A stretch of 6,772 bases of DNA from NCBI GenBank assembly GCA_029777755.1, contig JAKORQ010000234.1:1-6772 (forward strand), given 5' to 3'. The notes under the pieces were generated by a model. It made no database searches. It was not told where the DNA came from and worked only from the letters and a program-made list of their open reading frames with translations. The translations under genes were made by a program, and so were the position numbers. This DNA comes from Planctomycetota bacterium. GTDB lineage: Bacteria; Planctomycetota; Phycisphaerae; Tepidisphaerales; Tepidisphaeraceae. Below, one piece after another: positions 1-6,772 of the stretch (positions within the stretch are counted from its first letter, which is position 1; each line of letters opens with the position of its first letter).

Positions 1-1640
1 ACGTCGATCACCCCTCCTTTGGCATCGCCCTGCTTGGCCGATGGCTGTTGCATCATGGGTTTCGCGTGGGCGTGGTGGCTCAGCCGCGCTGGACGACGAC
101 CGAGGACATCATCGCCATGGGTCGCCCGAGGCTGTTTGCGGGCATCTCGGCCGGAGCACTGGATTCGATGGTTGCCCATTACACTGCGTTTCGCAAGAAG
201 CGCAGCGACGATGCCTACACCCCCGGAGGAGTCGCCGGCAAGCGGCCCAATCGCGCCTGCATCGTCTACACCAGCCTGGTGAAGCAGGCGTACCCGGGCC
301 TGCCAATCGCGCTGGGCGGGATCGAGGCATCGCTGCGCCGGGCGAGTCATTACGACTTCTGGACGGATCGCATCCGCCGGCCAATCCTGCTGGACGCCAA
401 GGCCGACATCGTTCTCTACGGTATGGCGGAGCGTGCAATTCTGCAGTACGCCCGCATGAAGCAGCTCGAGCTGGAGGCCAGCCAGGCGCCCGACCTTTTC
501 ACCATCCCCGGGGGCGCCTTCATGGGAGACACACCCGGCGGCGACGTCTTGCTGCTACCTTCACATGAGCAGATCCTGGAAGACCCCCGTCAGCTCATCA
601 CGCACACGGCGATGCTGGAGCAGCATGTTCTTCAGGCCCGCCAGGTTGCCGTTCAGCAGGTCGAGGGACGCCACCTCGTGATGACGCCTCACCGGCCGCT
701 GGAAAGCGATGAACTGGACCTGCTCTACAGCCTGCCGTTCTCGCGCGAGCCGCATCCGCATTACCGCGAGCCGGTGCCGGCGGCCGACATGATCAGATTC
801 TCCATCACCTCCCACCGCGGCTGCGCAGGTGGCTGCTCCTTCTGCACGCTGGCCGCCCACCAGGGCAGAACGATCCGCTCTCGCTCGGAAAAATCGATAC
901 TGGCAGAGGCACAAGAGCTTACGCGTCATCCCAGGTGGAACGGCAGCATCACGGATGTGGGCGGGCCATCCGCCAACATGTGGGGCGGGCGTTGCAGCGC
1001 CGATCCTTCTGCCTGCCGGCGGAGCAGCTGCATGTTCCCCACCGTCTGCCCGAACTTCGTGGTCGACCAGATGCGGATGGTGCAGACCTTGCGCAAGGTG
1101 AAGCAGATACCAAAGGTGAAGCATGTGCGTGTCGCCTCAGGAGTCCGCTATGACCTGGCACTGAAGGACCGGCGTTACATACGCGAGCTGGTTCGCAACT
1201 ACGTTGGTGGCCAACTGAAGATTGCTCCCGAGCACTTCTCCGACCAGGTGCTGAAGCTGATGCGCAAGCCGGGCCAGAAAGTCTTCGAGCAGTTTCTCGA
1301 CATCTTTGAGCAGGAGTGCAGGGCTGCTGGCAAACAGCAGTATGTCATCCCCTACCTGCTTAGCGCCTTCCCCGGCTGCACGAGCAGGGACATGCGCTAT
1401 CTTTCGGATTGGCTTAACTCGCGCGGGTGGCGGCCACAGCAGGTGCAATGCTTCATTCCCCTGCCGGGAACGATGGCGGCCGCCATGTACCACGCCGGCG
1501 TCGACGCAAACCTGCGGCCCATCCCGGTACCCCGTACTGACGCACAGCGCCTCCGCCAGCATTACCAGATCGCAGCGCCAACAGAACCCTCACGCCCACG
1601 CGGACGTCGCCTTGCGCCCGGCAAACGGCGACATTCATAA
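1..1640 (+). CDS. ygiQ: YgiQ-family radical SAM protein, 5'-truncated by the window edge
   Basis: The frame is open from the left edge (first full codon at 3) to a TAA at 1638-1640, giving 545 visible residues. It opens with VDHPSFG, which in YgiQ proteins follows a short N-terminal segment, so the true start is upstream; ATG/TTG codons near 41-48 are internal or out of frame. Visible family landmarks are DDAYTPGGVAGKRP, GGIEASLRR, and the 4Fe-4S/SAM motif CxxxCxxC with Cys codons at 822, 834 and 843. A second conserved cysteine block (GGRCSADPSACRRSSCMFPTVCPNF) lies around 985-1060, and a region like the family's C-terminal domain contains IAPEHFSD and FIPLPGTMAAAMYHAG. The C-terminus is shorter than in E. 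coli YgiQ (739 aa, from memory) and ends in an Arg/Lys-rich tail. The family is cytoplasmic and predicted to do radical SAM chemistry, but its substrate is not established. Family assignment is firm; function is open. Confidence 0.95.
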   Translation, partial: VDHPSFGIALLGRWLLHHGFRVGVVAQPRWTTTEDIIAMGRPRLFAGISAGALDSMVAHYTAFRKKRSDDAYTPGGVAGKRPNRACIVYTSLVKQAYPGLPIALGGIEASLRRASHYDFWTDRIRRPILLDAKADIVLYGMAERAILQYARMKQLELEASQAPDLFTIPGGAFMGDTPGGDVLLLPSHEQILEDPRQLITHTAMLEQHVLQARQVAVQQVEGRHLVMTPHRPLESDELDLLYSLPFSREPHPHYREPVPAADMIRFSITSHRGCAGGCSFCTLAAHQGRTIRSRSEKSILAEAQELTRHPRWNGSITDVGGPSANMWGGRCSADPSACRRSSCMFPTVCPNFVVDQMRMVQTLRKVKQIPKVKHVRVASGVRYDLALKDRRYIRELVRNYVGGQLKIAPEHFSDQVLKLMRKPGQKVFEQFLDIFEQECRAAGKQQYVIPYLLSAFPGCTSRDMRYLSDWLNSRGWRPQQVQCFIPLPGTMAAAMYHAGVDANLRPIPVPRTDAQRLRQHYQIAAPTEPSRPRGRRLAPGKRRHS

Positions 1641-1691
1641 GTCGGGCAGGCGACTGGAGCAGCGTCAAGTCCCCAATATGCCAGAAATATC

Positions 1692-1715
1692 CGGCAGAAC
1701 TCTTGACTCCTGCCG
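1692..1715. promoter_or_regulatory. Inverted repeat spanning the lexA -35 (candidate operator)
   Basis: CGGCAG (1692-1697) and CTGCCG (1710-1715) are perfect 6-bp arms separated by 12 bp. The -35 hexamer TTGACT (1703-1708) sits inside the spacer. A protein bound here would block RNA polymerase, so this is one of two candidate LexA autoregulation sites. It matches no LexA box type I know, and GC-rich 6-bp arms can arise by chance. Confidence 0.3.
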
Positions 1716-1731
1716 CCGGTTAGGGTGTAGT
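1703..1731 (+). promoter_or_regulatory. Sigma70-type promoter of lexA
   Basis: TTGACT at 1703-1708 matches five of six bases of the -35 consensus. It is followed by exactly 17 bp and then TGTAGT at 1726-1731, which matches four of six -10 bases. Transcription would begin near 1738, leaving a leader of about 64 nt before the lexA ATG at 1802. Position and spacing are good; the -10 is only moderate. Confidence 0.6.
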
Positions 1732-1733
1732 TA

Positions 1734-1745
1734 CCTGAAAACAGG
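1734..1745. promoter_or_regulatory. Palindrome CCTG-N4-CAGG at the lexA transcription start (candidate LexA box)
   Basis: CCTGAAAACAGG begins just after the -10 element and covers the predicted start site, a typical place for LexA autorepression. Further out, the pairs 1732/1747 and 1730/1749 are also symmetric, so six of eight half-site positions match. It is not the Gammaproteobacterial CTGT-N8-ACAG box, the Gram-positive GAAC-N4-GTTC box or the alphaproteobacterial GTTC-N7-GTTC box. That this LexA binds here is inferred from position only. Confidence 0.4.
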
Positions 1746-1755
1746 AACCAAACAT

Positions 1756-1772
1756 CGGCGGAGCTTTCGCCG
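1756..1772 (+). other. Small hairpin in the lexA leader
   Basis: CGGCG (1756-1760) can pair with CGCCG (1768-1772) around a 7-nt loop in the predicted 5' untranslated RNA of lexA. It lies 14 nt before the AGGAG Shine-Dalgarno (1787-1791) and does not cover it. No regulatory role can be shown; an alternative register GCGG/CCGC exists. Confidence 0.25.
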
Positions 1773-1801
1773 CGTGGGAAAAGTACAGGAGCAGGATCCA
1801 G

Positions 1802-2413
1802 ATGAACCTCACCCCCAGACAGCTCGATGTTCTTGTGGCTATTCGGAACTACCGTCACCTGCACGGCATGGCCCCCACGATGCAGGAACTGGCCGACCAG
1901 CTCGGCACCAGCAAGGTGACGATTTTCGAGCATATCGAGGCGCTGGAGCGCAAGGGCGTGATTCGCCGAAATCCCCACATGTCCCGATCGCTGGAGATCG
2001 TCCCGAAATACCTGCCGGATGAAGAGCGGCCGACCAAGCTCCCCCTGCTGGGCAACATCGCGGCCGGCGCGCCGATCCTGGCGGTAGAAAACCGTGAGGA
2101 GCTCGACCTCGAGCAGATTTTCAAGAGCCGGCACGGTGTGTTCGTCCTCAAGATCAAGGGTGACTCGATGATCGAGGATCACCTGTGCGATGGCGATTAT
2201 GTCGTCATCGAGCGCCGCGAAACTGCCCGCAATGGCGAAACGGTCGTCGCCCTCATCGATGAGGCGGAAGCGACTCTGAAGAGATTCTACAAGGAGGGAA
2301 GCAAGATACGGTTGCAACCGGCAAACAGCGAGATGAAGCCGCGCATCATCGAAGCCAACCGCGTGCGCATCCAGGGCGTGGTGATCGGCGTAATGCGGGC
2401 TTTCCGTAAATAA
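1802..2413 (+). CDS. lexA: LexA, SOS-response transcriptional repressor (autocleaving)
   Basis: A complete 203-residue protein, the usual LexA length. Residues 1-65 form the winged-helix DNA-binding domain (LTPRQLDVLVAI..., then APTMQELADQLGTSKVTIFEHIEALERKGVIRR). The cleavage site is Ala88-Gly89 in NIAAGAPI. The S24-like protease domain has nucleophile Ser122 (GDSMIEDHLCDGDYV) and general-base Lys160 (EATLKRFY). In the family, RecA-ssDNA filaments trigger self-cleavage, which derepresses DNA-repair genes. The ATG is preceded by AGGAG at 1787-1791 (10-nt spacing) with AGGA nearer at 1793-1796. A sigma70-like promoter and two inverted repeats lie just upstream, consistent with autoregulation. 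No recA, imuB or dnaE2 is adjacent. The recognition region GTSKVTIFEHI differs from the E. coli RSPNAAEEHL region, so a different operator is expected. Confidence 0.97.
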   Translation: MNLTPRQLDVLVAIRNYRHLHGMAPTMQELADQLGTSKVTIFEHIEALERKGVIRRNPHMSRSLEIVPKYLPDEERPTKLPLLGNIAAGAPILAVENREELDLEQIFKSRHGVFVLKIKGDSMIEDHLCDGDYVVIERRETARNGETVVALIDEAEATLKRFYKEGSKIRLQPANSEMKPRIIEANRVRIQGVVIGVMRAFRK

Positions 2414-2431
2414 GCGTCAAACAAACGGCCT

Positions 2432-2450
2432 CCAGCGTGGTATATGCTGG
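2432..2450. repeat. Inverted repeat between lexA and the PUR gene
   Basis: CCAGC (2432-2436) and GCTGG (2446-2450) flank 9 bp containing TGGTATATG, which resembles an extended -10 (TGn plus a four-of-six hexamer at 2441-2446). No convincing -35 lies 16-18 bp upstream. If it is a promoter, the leader would be only a few nucleotides before the Shine-Dalgarno at 2457. It could also be a weak hairpin or a repressor site. It is short and unproven. Confidence 0.25.
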
Positions 2451-2456
2451 CAAGGG

Positions 2457-2463
2457 AAAGGAG
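2457..2463 (+). promoter_or_regulatory. Shine-Dalgarno that sets the PUR gene start
   Basis: AAAGGAG ends 7 nt before the ATG at 2471. It selects that ATG over an in-frame ATG at 2444, which has no comparable site and would add only nine residues overlapping the inverted repeat. Confidence 0.75.
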
Positions 2464-2470
2464 TGTCTGC

Positions 2471-2992
2471 ATGCCGACCGAGAAGAAGGGGCAATCCGTG
2501 GCTGGGGTAGATGGGCAGGATCGGCCGGTGCTCTTCCAGAGGTATTTCAAGAACGGCAACAAGACCTACGCTGCCCAGATCAAGTTGGCGGCCAGCGGGC
2601 GCAGATACCTGGTGATCACTGAGGGGACTCGCGACCCGGATACGCAGGCACTTCGCAAGCAGATCGTACGCGTGCATGAACAGGACCTTAAAAGCTTCTT
2701 TTCCATGCTGCAGGAGGTGGTGGTTTACCTCCGGGCCCATCGCAACCCGCAGACGAGCTACCCTGAAGCCGCCCGCGGCAGCGTGATCGAGGCATCCCCC
2801 CGTCCACAGCCCGCCGCCAGGCCTGCCCCCGCGAAAAGTACCGGCTCTTCCACGCGGGCGTCCCGAGCATCCTCCACAGCGGGCGCTGCCAAACCCGTGA
2901 GAAAGTCAGCCGCCCCCAAGACCAGCAAGCCTCCGGTGCAGACAGGCAAGAGCACCAAGGGCAGTACCAGGACGTCATCGCGAACACGCTAG
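2471..2992 (+). CDS. PUR-family (DUF3276-like) DNA/RNA-binding protein with a basic disordered tail
   Basis: A 173-residue protein starting at the ATG with the AAAGGAG site. Residues about 20-89 read as one PUR repeat, two halves of beta strands followed by a helix: LFQRYFKNGNKTYAAQIKLAASG, then RRYLVITEG, KQIVRVHEQDLKSFFSMLQEVVVYL. The pattern GxRTYxxxxKxxxxGxxYLxITE...K..I.v...DL..F...L.E...y matches bacterial PUR proteins of the Bacteroidota/Spirochaete type (Borrelia BpuR is the studied example), which dimerise and bind DNA and RNA. Residues 108-173 are low complexity (Ser, Thr, Ala, Pro, Lys, Arg), with 15 Lys/Arg, no Asp/Glu and no aromatic residue, like histone-H1-type tails. The gene lies 57 bp after lexA and ends 17 nt before a strong hairpin. 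The family call comes from pattern memory, not a search. The job is probably nucleoid- or RNA-binding; the target is unknown. Confidence 0.75.
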   Translation: MPTEKKGQSVAGVDGQDRPVLFQRYFKNGNKTYAAQIKLAASGRRYLVITEGTRDPDTQALRKQIVRVHEQDLKSFFSMLQEVVVYLRAHRNPQTSYPEAARGSVIEASPRPQPAARPAPAKSTGSSTRASRASSTAGAAKPVRKSAAPKTSKPPVQTGKSTKGSTRTSSRTR

Positions 2993-3009
2993 ATCTGCTC
3001 CAGCGCAAT

Positions 3010-3035
3010 GGAGCGGCTTGTCCTCAAGCCGCTCC
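3010..3035 (+). terminator. Perfect 11-bp-stem hairpin after the PUR gene (terminator-like, no U-tract)
   Basis: GGAGCGGCTTG (3010-3020) pairs perfectly with CAAGCCGCTCC (3025-3035) around the 4-nt loop TCCT, starting 17 nt after the stop codon. The stem is strong, but the sequence that follows (CAAGTGCAG) has no T-run, so it is not a canonical Rho-independent terminator. It may end transcription inefficiently, protect the mRNA 3' end, or be a palindromic protein site. Confidence 0.5.
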
Positions 3036-3414
3036 CAAGTGCAGCACTCGGTCATTGCGATCCCGACACCTGCAAGAACGCCCAAGGCGCGCCGTCAGGA
3101 CGTGCTGCCCATTGCGCTGCGTTCTCGCACCCTGCAATCCCCCTTTGTCGGCTCGTCGCTCCACCAACTCTTGCGTGCTTGCATCGAGAATCACCCTACC
3201 TCCTGCAGGTGGAGGACCGCCCGCCCCACATCGGGTGAAACTGCCTTAGTGTCGACTCTCTTCCTGGTCTGACCTGCCTTCATTTGGACATTTCCTGATC
3301 GCTCCAGATCGCTTCGGCACGGTGCCTACAATCGGCATATCGCGTCATGAGTGTAGATCGCGCCGCTTAGGCCATATCGACCGGGTGAGCGAGATTGTCT
3401 TGTTCGTTCAAGTC
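3036..3414. other. Gene-free region upstream of acs
   Basis: About 380 bp with no credible gene. The short open frames starting at 3008, 3018 and 3055 run into the hairpin, lack Shine-Dalgarno sequences and encode Arg/Pro/Cys-rich sequence with no recognisable family. What is visible: CCTCC/GGAGG arms around TGCAGGT near 3199-3215; two GATCGCT copies at 3297-3303 and 3307-3313; the palindrome GGCAC-G-GTGCC at 3316-3326; a -10-like TACAAT at 3327-3332; and CATATCG at 3336-3342 and 3373-3379. The acs promoter is probably in 3290-3340, leaving a leader of about 90 nt. I recognise no riboswitch or housekeeping RNA. Confidence 0.5.
3297..3332 (+). promoter_or_regulatory. Candidate acs promoter/operator cluster
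   Basis: GATCGCT occurs twice with starts exactly 10 bp apart (3297 and 3307). The inverted repeat GGCAC-G-GTGCC (3316-3326) directly abuts TACAAT (3327-3332), a five-of-six match to the -10 consensus. No good -35 lies 17 bp upstream (CCAGAT at 3304-3309), which would fit an activator-dependent promoter with the direct repeats as activator sites. This is inference from layout; the repeats are short. Confidence 0.35.
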
Positions 3415-3420
3415 AGGAGG
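3415..3420 (+). promoter_or_regulatory. Shine-Dalgarno of acs
   Basis: AGGAGG, an ideal anti-16S match, lies 8 nt before the ATG at 3429 and fixes the acs start. Confidence 0.85.
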
Positions 3421-3428
3421 ATCGAAAG

Positions 3429-5420
<1,992 letters not shown>

Positions 5421-5442
5421 CCCGCAAGAATCGCGATGTACG

Positions 5443-5494
5443 GCGGAGGGAAGTCAGGCGATACGCCAGCTTCCCTCCGCTGTCTTTTCGTTTT
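5443..5494 (+). terminator. Intrinsic terminator of acs
   Basis: GCGGAGGGAAG (5443-5453) pairs perfectly with CTTCCCTCCGC (5470-5480). Inside, GGCG (5457-5460) pairs with CGCC (5464-5467) around ATA, giving a long two-part hairpin. The tail TGTCTTTTCGTTTT (5481-5494) is T-rich on the + strand. It starts 22 nt after the acs stop and would end acs transcription before the convergent gene. Confidence 0.9.
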
Positions 5495-5534
5495 GGATGA
5501 TTACCTTGCCACCCTCAGGCCGAGACCGTCCGCG

Positions 5535-5570
5535 CCACTTTGAGTGGAACAGGCTATCCGTGCGTCGGAT
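5535..5570. repeat. Two small inverted repeats between the convergent genes
   Basis: CCACT-TTG-AGTGG (5535-5547) and ATCCG-TGCGT-CGGAT (5556-5570) are perfect 5-bp-stem hairpins in the 3' flank of the - strand amidohydrolase. Neither is followed by a T-run when read on the - strand, so neither is a canonical terminator. They may help termination or be chance. Confidence 0.3.
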
Positions 5571-5609
5571 GCATCCCCCGCAGCTCCGAACCACCGGCCC
5601 AACACAACA

Positions 5610-6772
5610 TCACACAATCTCTGGGTTCCAACAAAATCTCTCCCCGGAAACCCAGACACCTGACGGGATGACCGCGGTTTCCAGGACTGATCGCAATGGA
5701 TCCTTCCCCTCTGCCGGGAAGGCCACGATGTCGGCTACTTTTCCGTGGGCTAGCGTGCCGGCCGAGTTGGCACAGGATAGCGCAATGGCTCCGTTGACAG
5801 TCGCCATCCGCCACAGGGTTTCCACTGGCATCTCGGGGTACTTGCGGTGCAGCAGGCGCAGGTCGTCGACGAGGTTCAGGTCAGGCGAGCTGGCGCAACT
5901 GTCGGTACCAACGGCCACGTTGATACCCCGTGAGAGCATCTCACGGAATCGGTGCTCAGGGTGGCCGAAGAACTCGTGCGTGCGCGGGCAGTACACCACC
6001 GATGCCCTGCCACGGGCCAGCCAGTTGAGTTCCTCGTCGCTGTTGTAGTTTACATGCGCCAGCACCGCTTCCAGGTCCAGCAGACCGGTCTCCCGTGCCA
6101 GGGCGATCGGCCCGCCAGGGAAACGCGGAACCTGCTCATCCCAGCCCAGCCAGCGCTCCCATAGCAGTCGCAGCGGGCCGGAATGATCACGCAGAAAATC
6201 CCATTCGCTGCGAGTCTCAGCCAGGTGCGTCGCCAGTGGCGTGCCCTGCTCGCGGGCAACCTGGACGCATCGTCGATACCCGTCCACCTCCACCGAGTAT
6301 GGCGCGTGCGGTGATATGCCGATCCTTAAGCGCTGCGTCTGGCAGCTTCTGTCCGATGCGGCCTCGATGCCCTTCTCCAGCAGCGCGCGCCGTTTTGCCA
6401 TCCCTGCCACCTCACCGAAGCTCACGACACGAAGCGGCATCTCGCGCAGCACTGGCCGGGTAACATGGCATAGCCGGCTGATGTCCCCCACCATGGTCAC
6501 GCCGAAGCGCAGGCATTGCTCAGCCCCTGACCGTGCGGCAGCCTGCGATTTTCTCTCCAGCTCGGCCAACTCCAAGCGCGTACGCGAAAGCATCCGCGCC
6601 AGCCATTCCTCCAGTCCACCGGCGGGCTTTTCACCCGGCTGGCAGTCTGACAGCTCCAGGTGAGCGTGGGCATTGATCAACCCCGGCAGCAGAACATTAT
6701 CGCCCAGGTCATGTACCTCCCCGGCTGGCATCTCCGGGAACTTGCCAACTGCGCGGATGGTGCCATCGTGCA
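5610..6772 (-). CDS. Metal-dependent amidohydrolase / aminohydrolase (deaminase-like), 5'-truncated
   Basis: The frame runs from the right edge (reading DGTIRAVGKFPE before the Met at 6731) to a TGA at 5610-5612. That Met is internal: the residues before it are the usual small beta-sandwich strand of amidohydrolases, so the start lies outside the window. Numbering from that Met, the metal and active-site set is complete: HxH at 22 and 24 (LINAHAHLELS), His142 in SPHAPYS, His169 with Glu172 (THLAET), His226 (LAHVNY) and Asp277 (VGTDSCASSPDLN). This pattern is that of the cytosine/MTA-SAH/chlorohydrolase/aminodeoxyfutalosine deaminase branch. The end (GTLAHGKVADIVAF...VWVSGERF) completes the beta-sandwich. 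Substrate is not decidable here; aminodeoxyfutalosine deaminase of futalosine menaquinone synthesis is one possibility. It converges on acs and shows no functional link to it. Confidence 0.9.
   Translation of the reverse strand, partial: HDGTIRAVGKFPEMPAGEVHDLGDNVLLPGLINAHAHLELSDCQPGEKPAGGLEEWLARMLSRTRLELAELERKSQAAARSGAEQCLRFGVTMVGDISRLCHVTRPVLREMPLRVVSFGEVAGMAKRRALLEKGIEAASDRSCQTQRLRIGISPHAPYSVEVDGYRRCVQVAREQGTPLATHLAETRSEWDFLRDHSGPLRLLWERWLGWDEQVPRFPGGPIALARETGLLDLEAVLAHVNYNSDEELNWLARGRASVVYCPRTHEFFGHPEHRFREMLSRGINVAVGTDSCASSPDLNLVDDLRLLHRKYPEMPVETLWRMATVNGAIALSCANSAGTLAHGKVADIVAFPAEGKDPLRSVLETAVIPSGVWVSGERFCWNPEIV

Noticed and set aside
561..1124. Open frames on the - strand opposite the YgiQ gene
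   Set aside because: These are low-complexity His/Ala/Arg-rich translations with no Shine-Dalgarno, complementary to a clearly conserved radical SAM coding region.
1641..1660. A possible terminator after the YgiQ gene (GTCG...CGAC)
   Set aside because: The stem is only 4 bp with no T-run, too weak to call.
1306..2022. A 238-codon + strand frame bridging the YgiQ end and the lexA start
   Set aside because: It overlaps two well-supported genes in another frame, runs through the lexA promoter and shows no domain pattern.
3008..3272. Small open frames of 64-84 codons in the gap before acs
   Set aside because: They have no ribosome binding site, the first starts right at the hairpin, and the residue composition is typical of non-coding GC-rich DNA.
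3315..3329. A sigma54-like element, CGGCACGGTGCCTAC, upstream of acs
   Set aside because: The -24 half is good (GGCACG), but the invariant GC of the -12 element reads AC, so a sigma54 promoter is not supported.
6095..6663. + strand open frames opposite the amidohydrolase
   Set aside because: They are antisense to a gene with a complete active-site set, and their translations are Ser/Arg/Pro-rich with no family resemblance.

Overview
This is a dense, GC-rich bacterial chromosomal window. Three complete genes lie between two genes cut by the window edges, and there are no mobile elements, CRISPR arrays or recognisable RNA genes. From left to right on the + strand: the C-terminal majority of a YgiQ-family radical SAM protein (1-1640), the SOS repressor LexA (1802-2413), a small PUR/DUF3276-type nucleic-acid-binding protein with a long basic tail (2471-2992), a roughly 435-bp gene-free gap, and acetyl-CoA synthetase Acs (3429-5420) with a strong intrinsic terminator. 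A metal-dependent amidohydrolase/deaminase (5610-6772) converges on acs from the - strand, and its N-terminus lies beyond the right edge.

The organism is probably a member of Planctomycetota (possibly Phycisphaerae) or a related group. This is inference from three things: a bacterial single-repeat PUR protein, a LexA whose recognition-helix region (GTSKVTIFEHIEALERKGVI) is unlike the proteobacterial one, and a YgiQ with a short C-terminus. No phylogenetic marker here settles it.

The genes do not form one pathway. lexA has its own sigma70-like promoter with two overlapping inverted repeats, which are candidate autoregulatory operators. The PUR gene follows 57 bp after lexA in the same direction and could be co-transcribed with it; a perfect 11-bp-stem hairpin lies just after its stop. 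acs is separated by a long upstream region with a good Shine-Dalgarno, short repeats at one-helical-turn spacing and a TACAAT hexamer, which suggests an independent, possibly regulated promoter. The amidohydrolase is a separate transcription unit.

I did not find a convincing new system. The items most worth a second look are the lexA-PUR pair with its unusual basic tail, the uncharacterised LexA operator type, and the acs upstream region.
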